Shown here in pieces: positions 16,399 to 24,940 of a stretch of DNA of 64,000 nucleotides. Positions within the stretch are counted from its first letter, which is position 1. Each line of letters opens with the position of its first letter. The position numbers were made by a program, and so were the translations under genes. This stretch comes from CAZQHK01 sp964593455. Its GTDB lineage: Bacteria > Muiribacteriota > CAYSPT01. The DNA lies in the NCBI GenBank assembly GCA_964593455.1, contig CAZQHK010000020.1, positions 19,973-83,972 on the forward strand, read 5' to 3'. The notes below the pieces were generated by a model that was given only the letters and a program-made list of their open reading frames with translations, was not told where the DNA came from and searched no databases.

Positions 16399-17625
16399 TC
16401 ACGCACTCTTCTCAAACTGGCCGGCAACGATCCGTACCAGTCGATGCGCCCATTCACGTTTGCTCAATACCGGTCCTTCCTCCACCCGCCCGTCACGAAA
16501 GACGATAACCGGTTTGAGGTATTCTTTTCCCGGTCCTGATTTTTTTTCGAGAACATTGTTGGCAACAATGATATCAAGGTTTTTGGTCTGGAGTTTTTCC
16601 CGGGCAGAAGGGAGTGGATCGCCCGATTCGGCCGCAAAACCTACGAGCAGCTGTTTGCTTTTCCGTGTCCCGAGTTCTTTGAGAATATCGGGATTGGGTA
16701 CCAATTTCAGAGACGGTTCCGTCATGGTGTTTTTCTTCAACTTATCAGGCGAAGATATCTCCGGCCGCCAGTCACACACGCCGGCCGAAGCTACCACAAT
16801 ATCCACTACGTCAAACCTGTCCGTGACTTCCCGGTACATCTCGTTGGCAGTGGTCACCCGGATACAGTGTACCCCTTCCGGTACAGGCATATGCTCCCCG
16901 GCAGCGGTAACCAGCGTGACAGCAGCGCCGCCGCCGGCAAAGGCTCCGGCCACCAGATGCCCTAACTCACCACTGGCCCGGTTGCTGATATACCGTACCG
17001 GATCAAGAAACTCTCTGGTTGCCCCGGCAGTGATCATGACCCTGAGGTCACTCAACACACCAGCGCTGTTTTTACCGGACCCGGCATCAGTAAATACCAT
17101 TTCAACCACCCGGACTATTTTATCCACCGGTGCCATCCGGCCTGCGCCTTCCTCACCACAGGCGAGCGATCCCTCCTCAGGCGGCATCACCTGGAACCCA
17201 GAGCGGCGCAGACGGGCAAGGTTCTCCTGAACCACGGGGTTTTTCCACATACGCCAGTTCATGGCCGGAACGATGATCTTCGGTCCATCAAAAGCCAGTA
17301 TGGTGGTTGAGAGAGCGTCATCAGCTATGCCGGAGGCGGCTTTACCGATAATGTTGGCCGTAGCCGGAGCAATCACCAGCACCTCTCCCTCCCGGACCAG
17401 GGAAATGTGGGGAGTCATCTTGCCCTCCAGACAGAACAGATCTATCAATACCGGGTTGTAGGTGAGGGTAAAAAACGTCACCGGGCCAACGAGCCTGGTA
17501 GCCGAGTCCGTCATGACAACATGGACGTCGGCTTTCCGTCTGGTAAACTCACGGACGAGCTCGCAGGATTTGTAAGCGGCAATGCCTCCCGATACCCCCA
17601 GAACGATTTTTCTTCCGGTCAACAT
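16399..17625 (-). CDS. coaBC: Bifunctional phosphopantothenoylcysteine decarboxylase/synthetase
   Basis: 408 residues. It converts 4'-phosphopantothenate and Cys to 4'-phosphopantetheine for coenzyme A. The N-terminal FMN-dependent CoaC half has GVSGGIAAYKS, catalytic His in TPHISL, APATANIIGKAA, the substrate loop PAMNWRMW, and a Cys in GSLACGEEGAGRM. The CoaB half begins near ITAGATREFLDPVRYISN and has the Lys of PDKLKKN. It lies between gmk and priA; coaE, the last step of the same pathway, is about 10 kb away. Confidence 0.97.
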   Translation of the reverse strand: MLTGRKIVLGVSGGIAAYKSCELVREFTRRKADVHVVMTDSATRLVGPVTFFTLTYNPVLIDLFCLEGKMTPHISLVREGEVLVIAPATANIIGKAASGIADDALSTTILAFDGPKIIVPAMNWRMWKNPVVQENLARLRRSGFQVMPPEEGSLACGEEGAGRMAPVDKIVRVVEMVFTDAGSGKNSAGVLSDLRVMITAGATREFLDPVRYISNRASGELGHLVAGAFAGGGAAVTLVTAAGEHMPVPEGVHCIRVTTANEMYREVTDRFDVVDIVVASAGVCDWRPEISSPDKLKKNTMTEPSLKLVPNPDILKELGTRKSKQLLVGFAAESGDPLPSAREKLQTKNLDIIVANNVLEKKSGPGKEYLKPVIVFRDGRVEEGPVLSKREWAHRLVRIVAGQFEKSA

Positions 17626-17628
17626 CGC

Positions 17629-18246
17629 TCAGTCTTCTCGGGCGGCCAGGCGCAACGTTCGGCAACGCTCCGCTTTAATGACACATTCTATCAAGCCGAC
17701 CGATTTATCCAGATCGTCGTTGATAACACAGAAATCATAGGACGAGGTCATCCCGGACTCTTCGGAGACCCGTTTCAACCGGTGCTCGATATCCGCGGCG
17801 CTTTCAGCACCCCGTTTCCAAAGCCGGGATTTCAATTCATCAGACCGCGGCGGCGCGATGAAGATGAGCACACAACGGTCTTTAAATGACTCTTTTACCC
17901 GCAGCGCTCCATGGACATCTACTTCCAGGAGAACATCGTCCTGGCTTTTTAAAGCTTGTTCCAACTCGTCACGGGAGGTACCGTAGAAGCAGCCGTGTAC
18001 TTCGTTATATTCTACGAAACGCTTTTCATCAACCATCTTCTGAAACTCCCCGGGGGAAACAAAATGGTAGTTCTCACCATCTTGTTCCTGGGGACGTTTC
18101 GGGCGGGAAGTGAAAGAAATCGAATAACTGAGTCCCAGACCCCGCTTCAGAATCATTTCACACAATGTTGTTTTCCCGACTCCGGACGAGCCAGAGATAA
18201 TGAACAGTATCTTCTGTCTCCGGCTGGTGTCCGAAAGATGTTTCAC
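17629..18246 (-). CDS. gmk: Guanylate kinase
   Basis: 205 residues. It phosphorylates GMP to GDP. The P-loop GSSGVGKTT, GMP-binding TSRPKRPQEQDGENYHFVS, and lid-region RLWKRG are clear. It starts on GTG, 10 bases after GGAGGT that overlaps the end of remA. In many bacteria rpoZ lies between gmk and coaBC; here only 3 bases separate them. Confidence 0.96.
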   Translation of the reverse strand: MKHLSDTSRRQKILFIISGSSGVGKTTLCEMILKRGLGLSYSISFTSRPKRPQEQDGENYHFVSPGEFQKMVDEKRFVEYNEVHGCFYGTSRDELEQALKSQDDVLLEVDVHGALRVKESFKDRCVLIFIAPPRSDELKSRLWKRGAESAADIEHRLKRVSEESGMTSSYDFCVINDDLDKSVGLIECVIKAERCRTLRLAARED

Positions 18247-18250
18247 GAGA

Positions 18251-18496
18251 TTAGTTACCTCCGGATAAACGCCCGGCGGCGGTTTCCGGCTGTATCGCAG
18301 AAAGAATCACATGATCGCTGTCGGTAATAATAATGGCCCTGGTACGACGGCCGTAAGTAGCGTCTATCAGCTTTCCACGGTCCCGGGCCTCTTCTTTAAG
18401 ACGTTTGATAGGAGCCGAATCCGGTCCCACAATAGCGATAACCCTGTCAGCCACAACGATGTTTCCAAAACCCACATTGAGAAGCTTGATCTCCAT
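18251..18496 (-). CDS. remA: RemA/DUF370 family DNA-binding protein
   Basis: 81 residues, matching the RemA (YlzA/DUF370) family along its length: LLNVGFGNIVVADRVIAIVGPDSAPIKR, a central RTRAIIITDSDHVILSAIQPET. In Bacillus RemA is a ring-forming DNA-binding activator of biofilm matrix genes; in other phyla its position before gmk is conserved but its role is little known. GGGAGGT lies six bases before this ATG, ruling out a longer start. Confidence 0.92.
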   Translation of the reverse strand: MEIKLLNVGFGNIVVADRVIAIVGPDSAPIKRLKEEARDRGKLIDATYGRRTRAIIITDSDHVILSAIQPETAAGRLSGGN

Positions 18497-18534
18497 GCCC
18501 GACCTCCCATACATCAACGGTATTTAGATGTCAT

Positions 18535-19431
18535 TCACAAAACATTACGAAGCTGTTCTCTCAGACGACCAAGATGTTCTTTCACCACCACCGCATGCTG
18601 GGAAACCCCGGCGTTTCTAGCTTTCCCAACCAGGGTGGAGATTTCCCTGAACATCTCCTGCCCGATGAAATCCAGTTTTTTTCCGATCGTCTTCTGGCCG
18701 TTGGCAAGAGTTTCATGAAACAGTACCAGATGCGATTGCATTCGCACGAGTTCTTCGTGGATATCACATCGGTCGGCGATTAAAACTACTTCGGCGGCCA
18801 ACCGGTCTTCCGAAATACTGTTCGCAGCGTCCACTTCCGCCAGCTGCGCCAGAATGCGCTCACGAAACATGTCCCGCACATCATCCTCGAAAGACTCTAT
18901 TTTCTGCATCTTCTCTTCAATTACCGCCAGGCTGGCCAGTAAATCTTCTTCCAGTCGTTTTCCCTCTTCCAACCGTGAACTCTCAAGCTCCTCAAGCGCC
19001 TGGTCAATCACTGTCAGGAGTTTTTTCAGAATCTCTTCATCTACTCCGTCCTCGACGTTGTCACGTTTCGGAAATGCCCGCTGAAAATCTATTATTTCAC
19101 CCAGAGTGATATCTCGGGGCAAGTCGAGAGCCTCTTTTACCCGGGAAAGCCGGTCGGTGGCTTTCCTGACCGAAGCAATAAGATCCATATCTTCCCGGCC
19201 CGGTTCCGCTTCGAGAGTGATTCTGGCAGACACTTCGCCGCGACCGATGACCTGAACAATCTTTTTTTCCATGGTATGCAGTACCGATAATGGGAGAAAC
19301 GATCCGTGCACCTTCACTTTGGCGCCCCGCCCATTGACCGATTTCAACCGGCAGCGTATTACTTTTCGCTCACAGACAGTCGCTGCTTCTCCATACCCGG
19401 TCATACTTACAACCACATTGATCACTTCCAT
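18535..19431 (-). CDS. yicC: YicC-family endoribonuclease
   Basis: 298 residues. YicC proteins are oligomeric endoribonucleases involved in RNA turnover. The N-terminal SMTGYGEA and the C-terminal HLVLFHETL...GKKLDFIGQEMFREISTLVGKA region, with the family's His and acidic residues, are present; the middle is a long coiled coil. In-frame GTG codons after the annotated ATG (residues 3 and 6) give starts closer to the family norm, so the first few residues are uncertain. It heads the remA-gmk-coaBC-priA series. Confidence 0.93.
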   Translation of the reverse strand: MEVINVVVSMTGYGEAATVCERKVIRCRLKSVNGRGAKVKVHGSFLPLSVLHTMEKKIVQVIGRGEVSARITLEAEPGREDMDLIASVRKATDRLSRVKEALDLPRDITLGEIIDFQRAFPKRDNVEDGVDEEILKKLLTVIDQALEELESSRLEEGKRLEEDLLASLAVIEEKMQKIESFEDDVRDMFRERILAQLAEVDAANSISEDRLAAEVVLIADRCDIHEELVRMQSHLVLFHETLANGQKTIGKKLDFIGQEMFREISTLVGKARNAGVSQHAVVVKEHLGRLREQLRNVL

Positions 19432-19456
19432 TTACCGGAAAAATTTCATTAGCTCA

Positions 19457-19483
19457 ACCTTGCTTTAGCTTCCAAAGCAAGGT
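19457..19483. promoter_or_regulatory. Perfect 10-bp hairpin upstream of yicC
   Basis: ACCTTGCTTT (19457-19466) and AAAGCAAGGT (19474-19483) with a 7-base loop, 26-52 bases before the yicC start. It may act in the yicC leader RNA or as an operator; no U-run suggests it is not a terminator. Confidence 0.5.
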
Positions 19484-19635
19484 AAAAATCGGCAGGCACC
19501 GGTACCGTCGATGATATCATATTGACCATCTCTTTCTCAAGCAGAAAACTGTGATAATCAAGTGCTAAATTCAGCGGTTTGGAAGTGAAGGGCGCATATG
19601 TTTCCATGCGTCTCCATGTCTATAGATATAATTGG

Positions 19636-19656
19636 CCTTATTAAGCTATAATAAGG
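19636..19656. promoter_or_regulatory. Palindrome overlapping a TATAAT box before the PASTA gene
   Basis: CCTTATTA (19636-19643) and TAATAAGG (19649-19656) flank AGCTA; the right arm overlaps TATAAT at 19647-19652, a candidate -10 for the PASTA-pseudokinase-rpe operon. A repressor bound here would block RNA polymerase. No clear -35 is seen. Confidence 0.4.
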
Positions 19657-19761
19657 GTGATGTCTACCTGAAGCGGTAACAAGCCAGGAAAATTTGGAAC
19701 GGACAACGTGTCATCGTCGTTTGATCTCATTGCAGCTGTTACCAGTTGGAGGATATACCGG

Positions 19762-20736
19762 GTGCGAGGTTCTTTTTTCGTAAAATTATTAAAGTTCGTA
19801 ATCATGCTGCTTCTTATACTACTGATCGGAGCGGCCAGTGCCCAGTTCACCCAGCGGGCTCTCGATGTCTATTTTAACCGCGGCAAGGTCCAGGTTCCCG
19901 ATCTCACCGGCCATCCGTTGGCAAGCGCCCTTAAACTGACTCAGAAAAACCACCTTGACCTGGATGTCGTGGACGAGAAGTATGACCAGGATATCCAAAA
20001 AAACTGTGTCATCTCCCATAATCCTCCTGTCAACAAACAGGTCAAGATCAATCGCACCATAGAGGTCGTGCTCAGTAAAGGACCTTACTTAGTCGAGGTC
20101 CCCGACGTACGAGGCAAAGAGTACCGGGAAGCCAGTATAGAACTCAGGAACAAAGACTTCTCCCTGGGAAAAAGAACGTATGTTCATCATGAAGAAGTCA
20201 GGGAAGAATTTATTATCGCCCAGAATCCCTCTCAAGGCAGTCTGGTTCCCAATGAAGTCGCGGTTGATCTTCTCATCAGCAAAGGACCGAGAATCAAGTG
20301 GACGGTCGTCCCCGATCTGCGGGGGATGACCTTTAACCAGGCCAGGGTAAAGATCTCCGCGTACGGCCTCGACGAAGGAAAAGTTTCCTACAAAATGGAC
20401 CGGGACACTCCTGAGAATACCGTCATCACCCACGTTCCGCCCCCCGGAAGCCGTCTTAGAGAGGGAGACCGGATCAACCTTCTCATAAGCGGCCATGAAA
20501 TCCGTCTCCCCACCAGAGAGATTTTGGCCAAAACAGAGCGACTCAGCTACCTCGTCCCCGATGGTCTGGCCAGTAAAAAGGTAAAAATAGTTCTGATCGA
20601 TGACCAGGGGATGCGATGTGTCTACAGCCGGACCCACGAACCTGGAGATACCCTGAATACCGCTGTGCAGGGAGTAGGTAAACTAAAGGTTCTTATATAC
20701 GTTGACGGGACCCTGGTTGAAAGGCAGGAATACTGA
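19762..20736 (+). CDS. Single-pass membrane protein with three PASTA domains
   Basis: 324 residues: a short cytoplasmic N-terminus, one transmembrane helix (about 8-28), then three PASTA units (about 43-107, 108-176 and 179-245), each with the V-P-D-L/V-x-G entry and a closing 'LLISKGP'-like strand, and a C-terminal beta region. PASTA domains bind peptidoglycan fragments outside the cytoplasmic membrane. The start is GTG, eight bases after TTGGAGGAT; the longer ATG frame has no ribosome site. Its stop overlaps the kinase-like gene (TGATG), so the two halves of what is one PASTA kinase in Firmicutes are made as separate coupled proteins. Confidence 0.88.
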   Translation: MRGSFFVKLLKFVIMLLLILLIGAASAQFTQRALDVYFNRGKVQVPDLTGHPLASALKLTQKNHLDLDVVDEKYDQDIQKNCVISHNPPVNKQVKINRTIEVVLSKGPYLVEVPDVRGKEYREASIELRNKDFSLGKRTYVHHEEVREEFIIAQNPSQGSLVPNEVAVDLLISKGPRIKWTVVPDLRGMTFNQARVKISAYGLDEGKVSYKMDRDTPENTVITHVPPPGSRLREGDRINLLISGHEIRLPTREILAKTERLSYLVPDGLASKKVKIVLIDDQGMRCVYSRTHEPGDTLNTAVQGVGKLKVLIYVDGTLVERQEY

Positions 20737-21824
20737 TGGGAAGGATACTCAACAGCCGGTACGAGATTCTGGAGAAAATAGATGAGACCGATCGCGTCAT
20801 GGTCTACAAAGCGAGGGTGCTCCGTTCCAACCGGCTGGTAATCATCAAGGTGCTGAAACCAAAATTCGTGAAGAACAAGGAGTTTATCAAGCGCTTCACC
20901 GATGAGCTCTCCATCATGACCAACCTGAACCATACCGGTATCATCACCATCCTGGACGTCAACTACGAAAAAGGCCTCTATTATGTCACCATGGAATACT
21001 TCGAGGGTCCCAGCCTGTATGAGATCATTGTTAGAGACATGCCACTGACAGTCTCACAGGTGCTTAATATCATCATGCAACTCGGGAAGACACTCAACTA
21101 TGCCCTGGTGACCGGGGTCAAATTCCGAAATATCAAGTTTTCCAACATAATCATTAACAGGATCGGCAGGGTCAAGGTATTGAGTTTCAGCACCCCGCGC
21201 TCGGTGCTGACCAAAACACCCCTGGCCATAAAGGAAACCATTGGAATAGCCTCGGATATATTCTTCCTGGGAGTAGCATTTTACGCGCTTTTAGAGGGAG
21301 AATTTCCCCGTGACGGTAAAAAAACTGTTATCACCAACGCAGCCGCTTTTAATCCTGACGAAACGGAGATCGATCTCAAAATTAAAAACCGGATTCTGCC
21401 CGCCAACGAAAAAAAACTACTCAAGGACATTCTCTTCAAAGCACTCACCCGGGATGTCGGCAAACGATATGTCTCCATCGAAGACCTCCTGAGGGATGTT
21501 GAAGAATTCTCCGACCAGATTACTGCTGATTCGCCGGCCAACAAAGCGGAAAAAACCGTTCAGCAGCACCAGGTGCGTGATATCCTGTTCGGACCGGCGG
21601 CCGAGCGGTTTTCCGAAAACGAAACCGATGAGCCGGCCATCGAACAGAGCCTCGGGTTACGGTTTCCCAAACATGAAAAAAAGCAGGATTTTGATAAAAG
21701 CATTATCTGGTCGACCCGGGAAAAACTGCGTGGAGAAACCTGGGTTTCAAAGCTCAATCCAACAGTAATCATGCTCATCATCACCGCCCTCATGCTGATC
21801 GGCCTGCTGCTCATCCAACTATAA
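20736..21824 (+). CDS. Tail-anchored Ser/Thr protein kinase-like pseudokinase
   Basis: 362 residues with a Hanks-type kinase fold (about 8-265), a charged linker, and one C-terminal transmembrane helix (about 342-361). VIIK (Lys38) and alpha-C Glu57 remain, but the Gly-rich loop reads KIDETDRVMV without its glycines. The HRD motif is FRN (Asn132 for the catalytic Asp), K134 and N137 remain, DFG is SFS (150-152), and the activation segment lacks APE. Phosphotransfer is therefore unlikely; a scaffold or nucleotide-binding signalling role is more plausible. It is coupled to the PASTA gene and followed by rpe, the context of true PASTA kinases. Whether it binds ATP is unknown. Confidence 0.88.
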   Translation: MGRILNSRYEILEKIDETDRVMVYKARVLRSNRLVIIKVLKPKFVKNKEFIKRFTDELSIMTNLNHTGIITILDVNYEKGLYYVTMEYFEGPSLYEIIVRDMPLTVSQVLNIIMQLGKTLNYALVTGVKFRNIKFSNIIINRIGRVKVLSFSTPRSVLTKTPLAIKETIGIASDIFFLGVAFYALLEGEFPRDGKKTVITNAAAFNPDETEIDLKIKNRILPANEKKLLKDILFKALTRDVGKRYVSIEDLLRDVEEFSDQITADSPANKAEKTVQQHQVRDILFGPAAERFSENETDEPAIEQSLGLRFPKHEKKQDFDKSIIWSTREKLRGETWVSKLNPTVIMLIITALMLIGLLLIQL

Positions 21825-21845
21825 AGAGACGGAGGTATCCAGACG

Positions 21846-22514
21846 GTGTATTCCAATTCGATTTCTCCCTCGGTGATGTCAACCGACCTCGCGTCCCTAT
21901 CGGATATGCTTCGGGTCCTGGACCAGGACGGCGTAAGCAGTTATCACCTGGATGTCATGGACGGGCAGTTCGTGCCCAATATAACGTTCGGGCCCTGCGT
22001 GGTGCGTTCTATCAGGTCTCATACTTCCTCCCGGCTCGATGTTCACCTCATGATCGTGAAACCGGAACGTTTTATCGAGCAATTCGTTGAGGCCGGCGCC
22101 GACACCATCATTCTGCACGTGGAATCCTGCACCAACCTCAGGCAGACAATGGAACAAATCAAGGACCTGGGCGCCGGCGCCGGAATTACACTTAACCCTG
22201 ACACCCCCCTGAAAACCGTTGAACCGGTTATCGACATCGCCAGCATGCTGTTGATCATGTCTGTTTTTCCCGGTTTTTCGGGACAGTCGTTTATTCCGGA
22301 ATCAGTGGATAAATCCAGGGCTGCCGCAGAGATGATCGAACGCCTCAACCCTGCCTGCCGGCTGGCGGTAGACGGTGGTGTTTCCTGCCAGAATGCCGGA
22401 GAACTGGCCCGGGCCGGAGCCGATACTTTGATCGCTGCTTCATCTGTTTTCAATACCGATATTCCTCCCCGGGACGCGGTGAAACGCCTCCTGGCCTGTA
22501 TAGCGGAAGGGTGA
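21846..22514 (+). CDS. rpe: Ribulose-phosphate 3-epimerase
   Basis: 222-residue TIM barrel that interconverts ribulose-5-P and xylulose-5-P in the pentose phosphate pathway. Catalytic and metal residues are in HLDVMDGQFVPN, DVHLMIV, LHVES, MSVFPGFSGQ and LAVDGGV. It starts on GTG ten bases after GGAGGT. Rpe next to PASTA/kinase genes is a widespread arrangement. Confidence 0.95.
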   Translation: MYSNSISPSVMSTDLASLSDMLRVLDQDGVSSYHLDVMDGQFVPNITFGPCVVRSIRSHTSSRLDVHLMIVKPERFIEQFVEAGADTIILHVESCTNLRQTMEQIKDLGAGAGITLNPDTPLKTVEPVIDIASMLLIMSVFPGFSGQSFIPESVDKSRAAAEMIERLNPACRLAVDGGVSCQNAGELARAGADTLIAASSVFNTDIPPRDAVKRLLACIAEG

Positions 22515-22520
22515 TTGGTC

Positions 22521-22904
22521 ATGAGCAGAAAATATTCCTTATGGATTATCGATGACGATGAAGGCGTGGTAAAATCGCTGGTCGAACTTCTCAATGACCG
22601 TGGTCATAAAGCTGCCGGGTTCACCGATGTCTGGAAAATCTTCAGCGAGCTTTCTACCGATTTCCCCCTGGAACTGCCGGAGGTGGCGATCATCGACATG
22701 GTAAACCACCAGATGCCGGGCTGGCAGATCTGCAAAAAATTCAGAGAATCGCTGGCCCTGAAAAAGATCAAACTGGTGGCCATGTCTGGTATCCTGGAAT
22801 CAGAGGACGCCGAGCGGATGAAATTGACTGCCGACGCTTTCATCCGAAAACCATTTTCTGCCGAGGACCTGGAAACCACGCTCGACAATTTGTTCATGAA
22901 ATAA
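22521..22904 (+). CDS. Single-domain response regulator
   Basis: 127-residue receiver with no output domain. The acidic pocket D11-D13, phosphoacceptor D59 (AIIDMVNHQMPGW), the switch S/T near AMSG and Lys in IRKPF are all present. The loop after D59 (VNHQMPG) is two residues longer than usual. The ATG follows AGGGTG by seven bases; it is just after rpe and ends 8 bases from the convergent hybrid kinase gene, a likely phosphorelay partner. Confidence 0.9.
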   Translation: MSRKYSLWIIDDDEGVVKSLVELLNDRGHKAAGFTDVWKIFSELSTDFPLELPEVAIIDMVNHQMPGWQICKKFRESLALKKIKLVAMSGILESEDAERMKLTADAFIRKPFSAEDLETTLDNLFMK

Positions 22905-22912
22905 GCTTTAAG

Positions 22913-24940
22913 TCACTTATAAACGATATTTAGTCGCTCAAGGTAAGAAATGAGTTCGTCGAAACTCTTCCGAATACGGTCGTTGTCCTGTTTCTTGGCG
23001 GCAGAATTGATAAGGCGGCCGATCCGGCTGATTTCATGAAACCCGTAACTGCTCCCCGAGCCTATCATGCTGTGCCCTTTCAACCGAAGACTCTCGTAAT
23101 CACCAGCGGCGAGCGATTCACGGATCAACTTGATATCCTTGCGCCGATTGGCCAGGTATCCCGGGATAAGTTCTTTCAAATCAGCATCAATGGTGACAAC
23201 AATACGGCCGTGGCTGTCGGCCTCTGTTTCATCGCTCCGAACTTCAACATTCTGGCTATTTCCGGAGATATCTTCACCGCTGACTGATTGACCGCTCATG
23301 GTAGCGATGACATCCAGCAACCGCTTCTTCTTAATAGGCTTGGTGAGATGCATATTGCACCCGGCAGCCAGGCTTTTTTCGGCATCACCTTTCAGGGCAG
23401 AAGCGGTCAACGCCACCACCGGAGTCGAATCAATTTTCTGTTGAGACTCCCACTGCCGTATCTCCCGGGTAGCGGCGTATCCGTCCATCACCGGCATCTG
23501 CATATCCATCAGCACCAGGTCAAAAGAGGTTCCCTTAAACGTTTCCACGGCTGCCTGCCCGTCCCCGACGGTCTGAAGGGTGTGCGGAGTTTTTTCCAGG
23601 TAGAACTGCATCAGTTTCCGGTTGTCTTCCGAATCATCTACCAGGAGAATACGTACCGGTGAAACCGTTTCCGGAATTGTTGTTATTAATTGCTCGGGCT
23701 CTTTCCATACCGATAATGAAGCAGCATCAACCTCAGGTAATGATATGGTAAAGGAGAACGTGCTTCCTTTACCGGGCTCGCTCTCAACCCGAATAGTGCC
23801 CTCCATCATCTCTACCAACCGTTTGGAGATAGTTAATCCCAGGCCGGTACCGCCATACTTTCTGGTAGTAGTAGAGTCGGCCTGGGTGAAGCTATCGAAA
23901 ATGGCATCAAATTTTTCGGGAGATATCCCAATTCCGGTGTCGGTGACTGAAAAACGCAGGCCTCGAGTTTTCGATTTCTTTTCTTCCACCGTAACGGCCA
24001 CCGTAACATAGCCATGGTCGGTAAACTTGATGGCATTGCCCACCAGGTTGATCAGTATCTGTTTGAGCCGAACCGGGTCGCCTTTAAAAAACCGGGACAT
24101 ATCGAGTCCGCTCTTCAACTCAAGTTCTAATTTTTTTTCTCCGGCACGCTGGCCGAATATATCCACCACGTCACGGATAATCTGTATCAAATCAAACGGG
24201 ACAATCTCCAGCTCCAACTGCCCCGCTTCTATCTTGGAGAGATCAAGTACGTCGCTGATCAGATCAAGCAGACTCTCACCTGCGGTCTTGAGAATGTGAA
24301 CATACTCTTGCTGCCGATCACCAAGCGGAGTTTCCTGTAGTAGCTCGGTCATGCCGAGAATGACGTTCATGGGCGTTCTAATCTCGTGACTTACATTGGC
24401 CAGGAAATCGCTTTTGGCCTGGCTGGCCATGGCGGCTATTTCCGCCATCCGACGGGCGTTTTCGATGGCCTGCCCCAGCAATTGATTGGACGCGGTTAAC
24501 TCGCGGTTGAAGGTTTGGGCGGCGTCACGGGCCTCTTTGAGCTCAAGCTCCGTTCTCTTCCTCTCGATGGCATAGCGCATGATCCGGCCCAGAAGAACGC
24601 TGTCAAACTCTCCTTTTATCAAGAAATCCTGGGCCCCTTTGCGCACCGAGGTAATGGCGTACTCTTCATCCGCGATACTGGTAAGCACCACGATAGGGAC
24701 GGTGAGATCGTGAAAATGCACTTTCTCGATGGTTCCCAGACCGAAGCTGTCGGGAAGCGACAGATCCAGCAGCACCACATCGATTCCCCCGCGGGCCAGG
24801 TATTCCAATCCTACTGCCAAACGATCGGTATACTCCAGTTGGAAATCGATATCACGGACTTCTGACAAGTTTTCCTGTATCAACCTAACGTCACCGGGAT
24901 TATCCTCGATGAGAAGTATCCTGATAGATTCCTGGCTCAC
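22913..24940 (-). CDS. Hybrid histidine kinase: REC-HisKA-HATPase-REC-HPt
   Basis: 675 residues, no transmembrane helix. N-terminal receiver (about 6-125, VVLLDLSLPDS), coiled coil, HisKA with FLANVSHEIRTPMN, HATPase_c (NLVGNAIKFT, DTGIGIS, GGTGLGLTIS), second receiver (about 435-560, LVLMDMQMPVMDG) and a C-terminal HPt domain with LKGHSMIGSG. This is a complete BarA-like phosphorelay in one cytoplasmic protein, with an extra N-terminal receiver taking input from another kinase, plausibly the adjacent PAS kinase. It starts on GTG overlapping the upstream stop (GTGA). Confidence 0.95.
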   Translation of the reverse strand: MSQESIRILLIEDNPGDVRLIQENLSEVRDIDFQLEYTDRLAVGLEYLARGGIDVVLLDLSLPDSFGLGTIEKVHFHDLTVPIVVLTSIADEEYAITSVRKGAQDFLIKGEFDSVLLGRIMRYAIERKRTELELKEARDAAQTFNRELTASNQLLGQAIENARRMAEIAAMASQAKSDFLANVSHEIRTPMNVILGMTELLQETPLGDRQQEYVHILKTAGESLLDLISDVLDLSKIEAGQLELEIVPFDLIQIIRDVVDIFGQRAGEKKLELELKSGLDMSRFFKGDPVRLKQILINLVGNAIKFTDHGYVTVAVTVEEKKSKTRGLRFSVTDTGIGISPEKFDAIFDSFTQADSTTTRKYGGTGLGLTISKRLVEMMEGTIRVESEPGKGSTFSFTISLPEVDAASLSVWKEPEQLITTIPETVSPVRILLVDDSEDNRKLMQFYLEKTPHTLQTVGDGQAAVETFKGTSFDLVLMDMQMPVMDGYAATREIRQWESQQKIDSTPVVALTASALKGDAEKSLAAGCNMHLTKPIKKKRLLDVIATMSGQSVSGEDISGNSQNVEVRSDETEADSHGRIVVTIDADLKELIPGYLANRRKDIKLIRESLAAGDYESLRLKGHSMIGSGSSYGFHEISRIGRLINSAAKKQDNDRIRKSFDELISYLERLNIVYK

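Larger units (their letters stand above)
19432..19761. other. Divergent promoter region between yicC and the PASTA gene
   Basis: About 330 bases with no gene. It contains a 10-bp perfect hairpin near yicC, a palindrome over a TATAAT box (19636-19656), a second TATAAT at 19627-19632, and a possible decayed copy of the dispersed repeat (about 19536-19560). Confidence 0.5.
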
